DNA of 64,000 nucleotides from Pseudofulvibacter geojedonensis (lineage in GTDB: Bacteria; Bacteroidota; Bacteroidia; Flavobacteriales; Flavobacteriaceae): the NCBI RefSeq assembly GCF_042675745.1, contig NZ_JBHTJM010000008.1, forward strand, positions 186,001 through 250,000. Reading direction: 5' to 3'. The stretch's first letter is position 1. Each line of letters begins with the position of its first letter. Below are positions 1-9,529 of this stretch, piece after piece. The position numbers and the translations under genes were made by a program. The notes beneath the pieces were generated by a model. That model was not told the origin of the DNA. It did not search any database and saw only the letters and a program-made list of their open reading frames with translations.

Positions 1-1420
1 TCTTTTAGCAGAAGCAAAAACAGAAAAGCAAAAACAGCATCAAGAGACGATACAACGCTATCAGTTTATAAAAGAAACTTTATCTAAAAGCTATGAAAGA
101 GATGCTAGTAAAGCAACCGATTTGCGATCTAAATTAGACAAGATTTTATTACACCCTATTTTTGGTTATGTTATTTTCTTTGTGATTCTTTTCGGGATTT
201 TCCAAGCCTTATTCTCTTGGTCAGAAGCTCCAATGGATTTTATTGATGGAAGTTTTGCTAGTTTAAGTGAATGGTTTAAAGAAGTGCTCCCATCCGGATT
301 GTTTACCGATTTATTATCAGAAGGTATTATACCCGGAATAGGAGGAGTGGTTATTTTTATACCTCAGATTGCATTTTTGTTCTTGTTTTTGGCAGTATTA
401 GAAGAAAGTGGCTATATGAGTAGAGTGGTTTTCTTAATGGATAAAATTATGCGTCGTTTTGGTTTAAGCGGTAAAGGAGTAGTGCCTTTAATATCGGGTA
501 CTGCGTGTGCAATTCCAGCCATTATGGCAACTAGAAATATAGAAAGTTGGAAAGAACGCTTATTAACTATTCTAGTTACGCCATTTACAACCTGTGCAGC
601 TAGATTACCTGTTTATGCTATTTTAATAAGTATTATAGTGCCAAGTTCAGCTACCTATTTAGGTTTTAATACTCAAGGATTGGTTTTAATGGGGTTATAT
701 TTATTAGGTTTCGTTTCTGCTATAGGAGCTTCTTATATACTAAACAAGGTAATTAAATTGAAGAGTACCTCTTATTTTGTTATAGAGATGCCTAATTATC
801 AAATGCCATTAGTAAAAAATATAGGCTTAACAGTTTTAGAAAAAACCAAAGCGTTTGTTTTTGATGCAGGTAAAATCATTTTGGCTATTTCTATTTTACT
901 TTGGGTGTTGGCTTCATTTGGTCCTTCAGATGAGTTTTCGAATGCTGAAGAAATTGTTACAAATTCCAATACTAACTTATCAAAAGAAGAGATAGATGTT
1001 AAAGTGGCTTCCTATAAATTAGAACGTTCGTATATAGGTGTTTTAGGAAAGGGTATTGAACCCGTAATTGAGCCTTTAGGTTATGACTGGAAAATTGGAA
1101 TTGGCTTGATAACTTCTTTTGCAGCAAGAGAAGTATTTGTAGGTACTATGGCAACTATCTACAGTGTGGGTTCAGAAGAAGAATTACCAGTTAAAGAAAA
1201 AATGATGAAAGAGTTACGTGCAGATAGAAAAACTCCAATTTATTCGTTTGCTACAGGTATTTCGTTATTACTATTCTATGCTTTTGCAATGCAATGCATG
1301 AGTACTGTAGCTATTGTAAAAAGAGAAACAAATGGCTGGAAGTGGCCATTAGTGCAAATGGGAGTAATGACTGTCATTGCATATATGAGCGCCCTAATAG
1401 CGTATCAATTTTTAAAATAA
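1..1420 (+). CDS. feoB: Ferrous iron transport protein B, C-terminal part (cut by window start)
   Basis: The frame is open from base 2, so the gene starts outside the window; about 470 residues are visible. FeoB is the GTP-driven inner-membrane Fe(II) permease. The N-terminal G domain is missing from view. What remains is the membrane domain: several hydrophobic helices, two gate regions with the conserved patterns 'TACAIPA' and 'TTCAARLPVY', and the C-terminal 'FAAREVFVGTM' block. A TTG at 122 could be mistaken for a start, but the upstream codons continue the cytoplasmic linker. It is followed by an acetyltransferase and a FeoB-associated small protein. The family call is secure. Confidence 0.95.
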   Translation, partial: LLAEAKTEKQKQHQETIQRYQFIKETLSKSYERDASKATDLRSKLDKILLHPIFGYVIFFVILFGIFQALFSWSEAPMDFIDGSFASLSEWFKEVLPSGLFTDLLSEGIIPGIGGVVIFIPQIAFLFLFLAVLEESGYMSRVVFLMDKIMRRFGLSGKGVVPLISGTACAIPAIMATRNIESWKERLLTILVTPFTTCAARLPVYAILISIIVPSSATYLGFNTQGLVLMGLYLLGFVSAIGASYILNKVIKLKSTSYFVIEMPNYQMPLVKNIGLTVLEKTKAFVFDAGKIILAISILLWVLASFGPSDEFSNAEEIVTNSNTNLSKEEIDVKVASYKLERSYIGVLGKGIEPVIEPLGYDWKIGIGLITSFAAREVFVGTMATIYSVGSEEELPVKEKMMKELRADRKTPIYSFATGISLLLFYAFAMQCMSTVAIVKRETNGWKWPLVQMGVMTVIAYMSALIAYQFLK

Positions 1421-1431
1421 TAAATTGTACT

Positions 1432-1962
1432 ATGGTCAATAAAATTATAGACATTCAAGTAATAGAAGTAAATATTTCTGATTTACAAATTTTACAAAAA
1501 ATTGGTAGACAAACTTTCTCTGACACATTTTCTGAAGGAAACACTTCAGAAGATATGATTAAGTATTTAGATAAAAAGTTTAGTATAGAGCAGTTAACTC
1601 TTGAATTAAATAATAATGAATCTGAATTCTATTTTGCTAAGATCTCTAATGAGGTTGTTGGTTATTTAAAGCTTAATTTTGGTAATGCTCAGACAGAACT
1701 TAAAGATGATAAAGCTATAGAGATTGAAAGAATATATGTTTTAAAAGAATATTTTGGAAAAAAAGTAGGACAGTTTTTATATGATAACGCTTTAAATATA
1801 GCCAATTCTAAAAATGCAAAATATATTTGGTTAGGTGTTTGGGAAAAAAATACTAGAGCAATTAGATTTTACGAAAAAAATGGTTTTGTAGAATTTGACA
1901 AACATATTTTTGTATTAGGTGATGATGAGCAAACCGATATTATGATGAAACTAGAACTATAA
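1432..1962 (+). CDS. GNAT family N-acetyltransferase
   Basis: A 176-residue protein with GNAT fold landmarks: an N-terminal 'RQTFSDTF' helix, a central strand 'EIERIYVLKEYFGKKVGQ' that forms the acetyl-CoA pyrophosphate loop, and a C-terminal 'NTRAIRFYEKNGFVE' segment. An open frame extends upstream to 1294, but that part lies inside feoB in another frame, so I start at the ATG 11 bp after the feoB stop. It sits between feoB and the FeoB-associated gene, so it is probably cotranscribed with them. The substrate cannot be told from sequence, and a role in iron metabolism is only suggested by position. Confidence 0.85.
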   Translation: MVNKIIDIQVIEVNISDLQILQKIGRQTFSDTFSEGNTSEDMIKYLDKKFSIEQLTLELNNNESEFYFAKISNEVVGYLKLNFGNAQTELKDDKAIEIERIYVLKEYFGKKVGQFLYDNALNIANSKNAKYIWLGVWEKNTRAIRFYEKNGFVEFDKHIFVLGDDEQTDIMMKLEL

Positions 1963-2094
1963 ATGAACGCTATTATTCAAAACATATTAGTTGGTATTGC
2001 TGTAGCCTTGGCTTTATGGATTTTGTATGATAAATTCTTAAAGCCACCTTCTAAAAAAGATAAGTCTTGTGGTAATGATGGTTGTGGGTGTTAG
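1963..2094 (+). CDS. FeoB-associated Cys-rich membrane protein (43 aa)
   Basis: A small gene whose ATG directly follows the acetyltransferase stop. Residues 1-28 form one hydrophobic helix ending in 'WILYDKFLKPP', followed by a basic stretch and a Cys-rich tail with Cys at 36, 41 and 43 ('SCGNDGCGC'). This is the layout of the FeoB_associated family, found beside feoB in many Bacteroidota. The likely role is metal handling or a membrane partner for FeoB; this is inferred from context. Its last 4 bp overlap the last 4 bp of the convergent reductase gene. Confidence 0.85.
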   Translation: MNAIIQNILVGIAVALALWILYDKFLKPPSKKDKSCGNDGCGC

Positions 2095-4298
2095 TAACAA
2101 TCCATTAATAATTGTCCTTTGTTTTCGTAGTAGCTTAGCGGTTTTTTTAACTCTTCTTTGCAAATGCTATCTAATACCTTTAAAACTTCTTTTTGCATAG
2201 CTACAGAGCCGCAAATCATAATTACTCCTTTGTTTTCTAATAGTTCGGCAAATGCTGTATCTTGTTGTTGAATTAAATCTTGAACATAGGTTTTAGTAGT
2301 AGAAGTTCTAGAGTAAGCAGTAAAAATATTTTTTAGTTTACGATTGCTTTGCTGTTTTAAAATAAAGTCTTTGTATATGGAAAAAGATGCTTCGTTTCTT
2401 CCTCCCCAAAACAGATCAATAGGAATGTTTTTTTGGTTGTTTTCAATCATACCTAAAAACGGTCCAATACCAGTACCAGTGGCAATACAGACTACTTTAT
2501 TTGCCTTTTTTGGGAAATGAAATTCTTTATTTGGTACAATTGCTGCATCTAGAATATCTGCCTTTTCTAATTGATGTAATAGGTTAGAAACAATACCTAA
2601 TTGGTGACGTTTAACACTTACCAGTAAAGAATTTGATCTAGTTTTAGAAATTGAGTACAAGCGCTCTCTATCGTCGTTTTTAGGGTAAATAGCTAATAAA
2701 TCTCCAGAATTAAACTTCTTGTTAGTTAAAGAACTTAATTCTAATAGAAAAGTGTTGTCTACCTGTTTTTCTTTTGAGGTAATGTTGAGGACTTTAAAAG
2801 ATGAGGTTTTCATTTTTTTGATGCCTAAATCTTTTTTCTGAATATTAAGCTTAACATCTAAGTAATTTGATACTTCATTAAGCCACTCTGTATAAGCTTC
2901 AAAAGAAGCATTGTTAATGGTGTTAATTTTTAAAGCCTCCTTTGAGTTTGGTAATTGTTGTAATGTTTCTTGAACATCATAAGCAAATTTACAAAAGTGT
3001 TGATAGGCTCTTGATCCGAAGCCAAGAACAGAAAATTCAAATTCTTGTTGAATAGGATGTTTTTTAATCAGCTCTAAAAACTTATTGGCATTACTAGGGG
3101 CTTCCCCATCACCATAGGTAGCTGTAATTACTATCAGTTTTTTTAATGAAGTAAAGTTTCCAAATTTGTTAAGGTGAGTTAGATAGCTTTTTGCATTATT
3201 TTTCAGTAATTCTTGATGAAAAGCATTAGCATAATTTAAAGTAGTTCCACCTTCAGAACCAACTAATAGTGTGATTTCTGCTTGATTCCTCTTTATTGGA
3301 TTTTTGATTTTGGTACTTTTTCTTGATAAGGTCATTGCAAAACCAGAGTAGAGAAAGTATAAAATACCCAAACAAGCTAGTAATAAAATTAACGACCATA
3401 ATATGCTTCCGTGACCTGTATGAAGAATTAAGCTGTAATAAGATATAAGTTTGCTTAGTGGGTACACTTCTTCGCTAATTACTTCTCCGGTTATTTGATT
3501 AATAACGAGCTCTTTATTGGTTAAATAAAGGGTGTAGTAATCTTCTATATTATCAGAAAAAGGAAACTCGATTTGTTTTACATCTTTTAGCTGAATGTTT
3601 TTAAAAGCTATAAAGTTTTCTACTTCTGTTTTTGGCTCAGCTTTAATATTATCAAAATCTATTTGATAGTTGATGGTTTTCTCTGGTAATAAAGAGAATT
3701 TTTCTAATGATAAATAGATTCCTGTAAGAGTTAGAATTAATATAGGAATCAAACTCCATCTACCTAAGATTATATGAAAGTACTGGTTGGAGTTTTCTTT
3801 TACAATTTTAGAGAAAAACTGTAAGACACCACCTTGTCTTTTGCAAATTAATATAATACCAGTAATAGCAATTAAACAAAGAAATAAGGAACATAGACCA
3901 ACTATAAATCGCCCAGTTTTTTTTAGAAATAACGATCGATGTAGGTTTGTGGTCCATTTAAATATAGGGTGAGTGTCTTTAGGGATGCCAATTATTTTTC
4001 CGTTTATAGGGTTAATAAAAACCTGCTTGTTTTCACCGTCTTTAGTTACCACATCTGCTAGAGCCTGGTTATGAGTGTTTATTTCAAACGAAACAACTTC
4101 TATATATTCCTTTTTAAGAACAGCTATAGTATTAGCAACAGTTTGTTCTTTGGCAACTGATGATATATGATGGTTTTCTACCTGTTCATTAATAGGTTCG
4201 AAAGCTAAAATAATACCAGTTATTGAGGCTAGTAGTATGAAAACTGAAAATGATAAGGCAAATCCTAAGTGGCTATATCTCCAAATTGATAAAGTCAT
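2091..4298 (-). CDS. PepSY-TM / flavodoxin / ferredoxin-NADP reductase fusion (membrane iron reductase)
   Basis: 735 residues. The N-terminal half is a PepSY-TM unit with membrane helices near 11-33, 131-152, 181-198 and 299-324 and candidate heme ligands His10, His120, His175 and His293. A flavodoxin domain starts near 341 ('GSEGGTTLNYA', 'TYGDGEAPSNA'). A CysJ-like FAD/NAD module follows with the FAD motif 'RLYS', the nucleotide loop 'ATGTGIGPF' and a C-terminal tyrosine. Proteins of this layout pass electrons from NADPH across the inner membrane, and ferric siderophore or heme reduction in the periplasm is the usual proposal. It is the last gene of the minus-strand iron operon, separated from DUF2271 by a hairpin. 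Confidence 0.88.
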   Translation of the reverse strand: MTLSIWRYSHLGFALSFSVFILLASITGIILAFEPINEQVENHHISSVAKEQTVANTIAVLKKEYIEVVSFEINTHNQALADVVTKDGENKQVFINPINGKIIGIPKDTHPIFKWTTNLHRSLFLKKTGRFIVGLCSLFLCLIAITGIILICKRQGGVLQFFSKIVKENSNQYFHIILGRWSLIPILILTLTGIYLSLEKFSLLPEKTINYQIDFDNIKAEPKTEVENFIAFKNIQLKDVKQIEFPFSDNIEDYYTLYLTNKELVINQITGEVISEEVYPLSKLISYYSLILHTGHGSILWSLILLLACLGILYFLYSGFAMTLSRKSTKIKNPIKRNQAEITLLVGSEGGTTLNYANAFHQELLKNNAKSYLTHLNKFGNFTSLKKLIVITATYGDGEAPSNANKFLELIKKHPIQQEFEFSVLGFGSRAYQHFCKFAYDVQETLQQLPNSKEALKINTINNASFEAYTEWLNEVSNYLDVKLNIQKKDLGIKKMKTSSFKVLNITSKEKQVDNTFLLELSSLTNKKFNSGDLLAIYPKNDDRERLYSISKTRSNSLLVSVKRHQLGIVSNLLHQLEKADILDAAIVPNKEFHFPKKANKVVCIATGTGIGPFLGMIENNQKNIPIDLFWGGRNEASFSIYKDFILKQQSNRKLKNIFTAYSRTSTTKTYVQDLIQQQDTAFAELLENKGVIMICGSVAMQKEVLKVLDSICKEELKKPLSYYENKGQLLMDCY

Positions 4299-4324
4299 AT
4301 TACGCTCAGGTTAAAATTATAAAA

Positions 4325-4350
4325 CCTCTTAGCTTATTATACCTAAGAGG
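4325..4350 (-). terminator. Hairpin between DUF2271 and PepSY reductase genes
   Basis: A perfect 8-bp stem (CCTCTTAG / CTAAGAGG) with a 10-nt loop, followed on the minus strand by GGTTTTATAATTTT. It lies after the DUF2271 stop and only 26 bp before the reductase start, so it could be a leaky terminator that lowers reductase expression relative to the upstream genes. Confidence 0.5.
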
Positions 4351-4372
4351 CTCTATAATTTACAACGAAAAA

Positions 4373-4861
4373 TTATTGAGGTATTAAGCGTATATAGCGA
4401 ATAAAACCTTTACCGTTTACCTTGCTTTTTACTGTTTCATTGGTTAATTCAAACTCAATATCATTAGCATAGTATTTCTGATCTTCTACTGCAGTTTCAA
4501 AACGAATCTTGTAACCAGAATTAATTTTGTCATTATCAATTTCAATAACACTTACAGCTCTTTCTCCTCCAGCTAATGTTTCTCCAGTAATCGCGTCTAT
4601 GTTAGGTCTTTTTTTACCGTATAAGTTTTCCCACCATTCAGTTATATCGTGGTACCAATCTTGATCATCTCCTTTAACGTTTAAGGTTTTAATATAGTTA
4701 CCTTCTTTATCTAATAATGATACAACTATATAGGCACCTTCTCCAGAATAATTTGTCATCTGAATCATACACTTATACTTACTACTTGTGCTAGTGGTAA
4801 AAGCGAAACTTATTAAGCAAATGATTGTAATGGTTACTAAAGTGTTTATTTTCTTAATCAT
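4373..4861 (-). CDS. DUF2271 domain protein, exported
   Basis: 162 residues with a signal peptide (1 to ~24, 'LISFAFTTS'). The mature part matches the DUF2271 pattern: 'MIQMTNYSGEGAYIVVSLLD', 'DITEWWENL', 'DAITGETLAGGERAVSV' and 'YKIRFETAVEDQKYY'. DUF2271 proteins are predicted periplasmic and are regularly found next to PepSY-TM reductases, as here. The family has no established biochemical role; a periplasmic partner of the reductase is my inference. It lies 39 bp after the ankyrin gene in the same direction. Confidence 0.85.
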   Translation of the reverse strand: MIKKINTLVTITIICLISFAFTTSTSSKYKCMIQMTNYSGEGAYIVVSLLDKEGNYIKTLNVKGDDQDWYHDITEWWENLYGKKRPNIDAITGETLAGGERAVSVIEIDNDKINSGYKIRFETAVEDQKYYANDIEFELTNETVKSKVNGKGFIRYIRLIPQ

Positions 4862-4900
4862 AATTAAAATTTATTTTGTCTTTTCCGAGAAATCGGAAAT

Positions 4901-6376
4901 CTATTTCAAAAAACTTAAATCTTCGTTTTTTAATGCTTCATTTTCATTAGCTAAGTCAAAAACACTCTCATCAAAATCGGTAGTAACTGTTTTATCAGCT
5001 CCTTTATGTAGCAAATATTTTATTAAATCGGTGTTTTTAGCCGACATCACAGCTTTTTGTAAAGCAGTATAACCTTCCTTATTTTTGGCATTAATATTTA
5101 TTTTAAAAGGTTTTAAGTATTTAGCTAATTCTAAACTATTCTTATCTACAGCTATATGATAATGAGTATTTCCATTTTTTTGGCTAGATTTCAGATCAAG
5201 TCCTGCAGCTCCTAATAACTCTATTTTACTGGTGAATTCTTTTTCTTTTTTAGGAGAATACGATTGAAGTAAATAATACATAAGGTTATTTCCTTTCTTG
5301 TCTACAACAGTTAAATCTCCTCCTTTTTTAAGCAATAGGTCAATTACTTTAGTAGAGTTTCCTTCTATAGCATAAGTTAAGGCACTAGCTCCTTCTTTGT
5401 TAGTGTGATTAATATTTTTAGTATGTTTTAGCAACAGTTCAATAACTTCTATATTGTTTCTGTAACTAGCACTAAGTAGGGCAGTATTTCCATCTTTATT
5501 GGTAGAGTTAACATCAGTACCTTTATCTATAAAGTAATTGAAGACTTCTAAATCTTTACAGCTGTATGCTAAATTATGCAAAGCTGTTCTACCATTTTTG
5601 TTTTTGATGTTTGGAGAAATTCCTAAACTTTCTAGATACTTAAAATAATCTAAAGAGTTATAACCTCTTCTGCTACCTTTAGTTGCAAATAACATAGCAT
5701 TACCTCCGTTATTGTTTAATTGCTTGTAAGGTAAACCTTTGGCGATAATGGCATTTAATATTTCTCTGTTGTCTTTAGTAGCAGCATAATTAAACATGCC
5801 ATTACCGTTATTATCTACGTCAGTGAGTTTAAAACCTTTGTCGGTAAAATAGCTAATAAAATCTAAGTTTTTTAAGCTAGGCGTTACCAATAATAAAGCA
5901 TTGGCTCCTTTTGGGGTTACAGCATCTAATTGAGCTCCGTTATTAACTAGTAAATCGTATAGTTTAGGGTTTTGCTGACCAGTTGTAGCGGCAAAATTTA
6001 CTATTGAATAACCTTTGTCATCAATAACATCCATTTTAGCGCCATTGTCTATTAAGTACTTTACAATTTCGATATTGTCTTTATAAGCCGCCCAGAAGAT
6101 ATATGTTCTTCCGTCGTGAGTTAATTTATTAACACCGTTACCTTTAATCTTTAAAAGGTGTTTAATGGTATTGTTGTCAACATTTTCTAATAGTGCCCAA
6201 GCTACCGCATCAAAACCAAAACGATTTAATTCTGTTGGGTCGTTACCTTCAGCTATTTTTTGGTCAATTGTTTTAATAGAAGGTTGTTCTTTCCAGAACC
6301 CCCTTTCTAAAAACTGATTTTCTTGAGCATTAACTAAATTAAGACTAATTAATAATAAATAAAATATCTTCTTCAT
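4901..6376 (-). CDS. Exported ankyrin-repeat protein
   Basis: 491 residues from the ATG at 6376, which gives a clean signal peptide ending 'LNLVNA'. The frame can be extended to 6412, but that would run into the DUF6607 gene. From about residue 60 to the end there are about 12 ankyrin repeats, recognisable as 'GRTYIFWAAYKDNIEIVKYL', 'GNTALLSASYRNNIEVIELL' and 'GYTALQKAVMSA'. It is a periplasmic or outer-membrane protein-binding scaffold inside an iron/heme operon. It probably organises the receptor or reductase components, but the partner is unknown. Confidence 0.85.
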   Translation of the reverse strand: MKKIFYLLLISLNLVNAQENQFLERGFWKEQPSIKTIDQKIAEGNDPTELNRFGFDAVAWALLENVDNNTIKHLLKIKGNGVNKLTHDGRTYIFWAAYKDNIEIVKYLIDNGAKMDVIDDKGYSIVNFAATTGQQNPKLYDLLVNNGAQLDAVTPKGANALLLVTPSLKNLDFISYFTDKGFKLTDVDNNGNGMFNYAATKDNREILNAIIAKGLPYKQLNNNGGNAMLFATKGSRRGYNSLDYFKYLESLGISPNIKNKNGRTALHNLAYSCKDLEVFNYFIDKGTDVNSTNKDGNTALLSASYRNNIEVIELLLKHTKNINHTNKEGASALTYAIEGNSTKVIDLLLKKGGDLTVVDKKGNNLMYYLLQSYSPKKEKEFTSKIELLGAAGLDLKSSQKNGNTHYHIAVDKNSLELAKYLKPFKININAKNKEGYTALQKAVMSAKNTDLIKYLLHKGADKTVTTDFDESVFDLANENEALKNEDLSFLK

Positions 6377-6383
6377 TTTTACT

Positions 6384-7307
6384 CTATTTTTCAGCCTTGT
6401 CATTAGAGTCATCTTTTACAAAAGCATCAATTATTTTAGCAATTTTTCTTTTAGTTTCGTAGTATTCAGAAAACAAGTATTTGTATAATAATTTGTTGTC
6501 TACTTTCTTTTCTAGACTTAAGTCTTTGTTTCTACCATAAACCTCAGTCCATTTGTTACGAACTAGTTTCCATTTGTTAATGTTTTTCTGCCACCATTCT
6601 TGAGCAGCTTTGCATTTTTCGTCTGGAAGTTTCTCATAAGTATTATAGCCTTTTTCTTTAGCTAAAATAAAATCTTCTTTTCCTGTCTCTCTCAGAATTT
6701 TGTCATTGTCCTGGTCGTGTATCCAGTTATCTCCAACTATTTCATGTCTATTTCCACGCATTGTTAAATTGTAGTCACTTCTTTTAGTATACTCTCTTCT
6801 TGGTAATGGAGCAGGAGTTGTGTTTTCCCAAAAGCTTTTCCCATCTACATGTACCCAGGTAGCAGATCCTTCGTAACGCGGACTATCATCGACTTGATAT
6901 ACTTTTTGTGTCCATTGGCCTTTAACTTGTTCAGGAGTTTTCTTTTCAAAAGCCCAATTGTTACCTGTATTGAACATATAGAAATTGGTATTTTCAAATA
7001 ACCAATCTTGACGCCAGTGTTTTACAATATAAGGCTTGTCAGATCTGCCAACTTGCAATAAATGTTGCATTGACACTTTATTATCATTATCTTCAACTAA
7101 CTGTACCCATTCTATGGCAGATTCAGATTTCATTTTAGAAGGTTTGTATAAAGAATCGTTACTGTAGTTAAATGTTTCAGCAAAATTGAAAGTTACCTTG
7201 TAACATCCACACATGCTTTTAATAGCTTGATGATCTTGTTCTTTTTTGTTTTGTGCTGATAATGAAATACTTACTAGTATTAATATTAGTAAAGAAAATT
7301 GTTTCAT
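6384..7307 (-). CDS. DUF6607 family exported protein
   Basis: 307 residues with a signal peptide (1-19, 'SISLSAQ'). The mature N-terminus has the signature 'SMCGCYKVTFNFAETF', with Cys33 and Cys35 as a C-x-C pair, followed by a Trp- and Tyr-rich body ('HWRQDWLFENTNFYMF', 'TATWVHVDGKSFWEN'-like). I recognise this as DUF6607, which in flavobacteria is found beside TonB receptors and ankyrin proteins; its biochemical role is not described. It is the first gene of the minus-strand operon and is driven from the short divergent promoter region shared with the TonB receptor. Confidence 0.8.
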   Translation of the reverse strand: MKQFSLLILILVSISLSAQNKKEQDHQAIKSMCGCYKVTFNFAETFNYSNDSLYKPSKMKSESAIEWVQLVEDNDNKVSMQHLLQVGRSDKPYIVKHWRQDWLFENTNFYMFNTGNNWAFEKKTPEQVKGQWTQKVYQVDDSPRYEGSATWVHVDGKSFWENTTPAPLPRREYTKRSDYNLTMRGNRHEIVGDNWIHDQDNDKILRETGKEDFILAKEKGYNTYEKLPDEKCKAAQEWWQKNINKWKLVRNKWTEVYGRNKDLSLEKKVDNKLLYKYLFSEYYETKRKIAKIIDAFVKDDSNDKAEK

Positions 7308-7351
7308 AAAAAATAATTTAATTTTATTTAGATTGATTTAAAATAAGCTGT

Positions 7352-7359
7352 TATATTTG
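7352..7359 (+). promoter_or_regulatory. -7 box for the TonB receptor gene
   Basis: TATATTTG, matching the Bacteroidota -7 consensus TAnnTTTG, 18 bp before the ATG at 7378. It is set 4 bp from a minus-strand -7 box. Confidence 0.65.
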
Positions 7360-7363
7360 TCGG

Positions 7364-7371
7364 CAAATTTA
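7364..7371 (-). promoter_or_regulatory. -7 box for the DUF6607-PepSY operon
   Basis: Read on the minus strand this is TAAATTTG, 57 bp before the DUF6607 ATG at 7307. Together with 7352-7359 it forms an imperfect palindrome around TCGG, so the two -7 boxes would cover each other's start sites. Confidence 0.5.
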
Positions 7372-7377
7372 TAAAGA

Positions 7378-9519
7378 ATGAGTCTAAATAAAAATACTTT
7401 TTTACTTTTTTTACTTTTAGGAAGTGTTGTTTTCTCACAAGAAAACTCTAAAAAGAAAGATTCTATTACTAATTTAGATGAGGTATTAGTAACAGCTACT
7501 AGAACAGAAAGGCAATTATCTTCTTTACCATTGCCAGCTCAAATAATTACTAAAGAGCAAATAAAGGCATCTAACTCTATTAGATTAAGCGATTTAATAA
7601 ACGAGCAAACAGGTTTAATTACCATTAAAGATCATGGACAAGAGGGAGTACAAATTCAAGGAATGGATTCTCAGTATACCTTAGTAATGATTGATGGTGT
7701 TCCATTAATAGGAAGGTTAACAGGTGATTTTGATTTGAGTAGGATTACAGTTGCAAATGTAAAACAAGTAGAAATAGTAAAAGGAGCTTCTTCTTGTTTA
7801 TATGGTAGCGAAGCAATGGGTGGTGTTATAAATGTTATTACTGAAACCCCAACAGATACATTAACAGGTAATTTTTATCATAGGTCTGGTACTTTCAATA
7901 CCCATGATACTAGTGTAAACCTTAACCTTAAAAAGAAGAAGCTTAGTTTTAGTGGTTTAGTAAACAGATATTCTACACAAGGATATGATTTAGATAATTT
8001 TAGTGAAGGGAGAACACTAAATCCTTTTAATAATTTAACTGCACAAGTAAAGTTGGGGTATGAGTTAAATAAGAAAACAAGTTTAACATTTTTAGCTAGA
8101 CTTTTTCATCAAAAAAGGAAAGAAGAATCTGTTAATACGGTTTTACCTATTTATTATAGAGAGCGTTTAGATGAGTATAATTCTCAATTTAAGATAGATC
8201 ATAAATTTAATAGTAAATGGGATGCTTCTTTTGAATTATATGCTACTCAATACAAAACAAAAAGCTATTCTCGATTTACAGATAACTCTATTGAAGATGG
8301 TAATGTTTTTAATCAATTATTTTTTAGGCCAGAAGTAAGAGCTCATTACAAACCAAATAAAGCTCATAGTGTTATTTTTGGAGGAGGATTAACCCATGAA
8401 AGAATAGATAGAACATTATTCGATATAAAACCAAAATTTAATGCTCCTTATGTTTTTGCTCAATACGATGTTAACCCAACCGAAAAGTTAAATATAATAG
8501 CTGGTGCTCGTTATGATGCTCATAACGAATATAAATCTCAATTCAGTCCAAAATTGGCTGCTAGGTATAAAATAACCAATAAACTTGCTGTAAAAGCCTC
8601 AGCGGGTTATGGTTATAAAGCACCCGATTTCAGGCAATTGTATTTAAACTTCACAAACCCGGCTGTAGGTTATACAGTATTAGGTTATTTTGAAACAGCC
8701 GGAGGACTTCAGCAATTATATAACGATGGAGCTTTTTTAAATCAGCAAACTGGAAGTCAATTAGTTTCTCTACAAGAACTAAATGAAATTATAGATAGAG
8801 ATTTCTCAGATGAATTAAGGCCTGAATCGTCAGTAAATTTAAATTTTGGGATAGATTATAAGTTCAATAATCAATTAAAAGCATCTGTCAATTTATTTAG
8901 AAATAATATAAGAAACCTAATAGAGGCATATCCTATAGTTGGTAGAGCTAACGGTCAAAATGTATTTGGTTATAGAAACTTTAGTAAAGTTTATACGCAA
9001 GGTCTAGAGTTTAACACCATTTATGCACCTATTAAACAGTTGCAAATTAGTGGTGGTTATCAATTATTGTATGCAAAAAGTGTAGAGGCTGAGGAAAAAT
9101 TTGAAAACGGAGAAGTTACTGTTTCTAATTTAGTACCAGGTAGTCCAGTTACGTATACATTAAGAAAGAAGGATTATTTCGGTTTAGCTAACCGCTCTAG
9201 ACATATGGCTAATATCAAAGTCTTTTATAAGAATTCGGCCTATAATTTTGATGCCAATATAAGAGGTACTTATAGAAGTGAATATGGTTTATTCGATACC
9301 AATCAAAACCAATACTTAGATAAATTCGATGAATTTGTAGAAGGATATTCTATTTGGGACTTAGCTATTAATAAAACTTTTTATAAAAAATATCAACTTG
9401 GCTTTGGTGTAGATAACGTCTTTGAATTTACTGACCCGAGACAAAGTGATACTGATGTAATATCTATAAACAATATTCCAGGAAGAATATTTTATGGAAA
9501 ATTAAATGTTAATTTTTAA
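7378..9519 (+). CDS. TonB-dependent outer-membrane receptor (heme/iron type)
   Basis: 713 residues. There is a signal peptide (1-20) and a TonB-box-like segment 'LDEVLVTATRTER' near 33-45. The plug domain follows ('VQIQGMDSQYTLVMIDG', 'IEIVKGASSCLYGSEAMGGVINVIT'-like). A long beta-barrel ends in '...GKLNVNF' with the terminal Phe typical of outer-membrane barrels. The plug and barrel resemble HmuR/BtuB-type receptors. The next gene codes for a HmuY-type heme-binding lipoprotein and the divergent operon carries a PepSY reductase, so heme or a heme-like iron chelate is the likely ligand. Ligand identity is inferred. Confidence 0.92.
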   Translation: MSLNKNTFLLFLLLGSVVFSQENSKKKDSITNLDEVLVTATRTERQLSSLPLPAQIITKEQIKASNSIRLSDLINEQTGLITIKDHGQEGVQIQGMDSQYTLVMIDGVPLIGRLTGDFDLSRITVANVKQVEIVKGASSCLYGSEAMGGVINVITETPTDTLTGNFYHRSGTFNTHDTSVNLNLKKKKLSFSGLVNRYSTQGYDLDNFSEGRTLNPFNNLTAQVKLGYELNKKTSLTFLARLFHQKRKEESVNTVLPIYYRERLDEYNSQFKIDHKFNSKWDASFELYATQYKTKSYSRFTDNSIEDGNVFNQLFFRPEVRAHYKPNKAHSVIFGGGLTHERIDRTLFDIKPKFNAPYVFAQYDVNPTEKLNIIAGARYDAHNEYKSQFSPKLAARYKITNKLAVKASAGYGYKAPDFRQLYLNFTNPAVGYTVLGYFETAGGLQQLYNDGAFLNQQTGSQLVSLQELNEIIDRDFSDELRPESSVNLNFGIDYKFNNQLKASVNLFRNNIRNLIEAYPIVGRANGQNVFGYRNFSKVYTQGLEFNTIYAPIKQLQISGGYQLLYAKSVEAEEKFENGEVTVSNLVPGSPVTYTLRKKDYFGLANRSRHMANIKVFYKNSAYNFDANIRGTYRSEYGLFDTNQNQYLDKFDEFVEGYSIWDLAINKTFYKKYQLGFGVDNVFEFTDPRQSDTDVISINNIPGRIFYGKLNVNF

Positions 9520-9529
9520 AAATGAAGCT

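Noticed and set aside
1294..1431. Upstream extension of the acetyltransferase into feoB
   Set aside because: The extra 46 residues come from feoB sequence in another frame and do not resemble GNAT proteins.
6377..6412. Longer N-terminus for the ankyrin protein
   Set aside because: It adds 12 polar residues before a clean signal peptide and overlaps the DUF6607 coding end.
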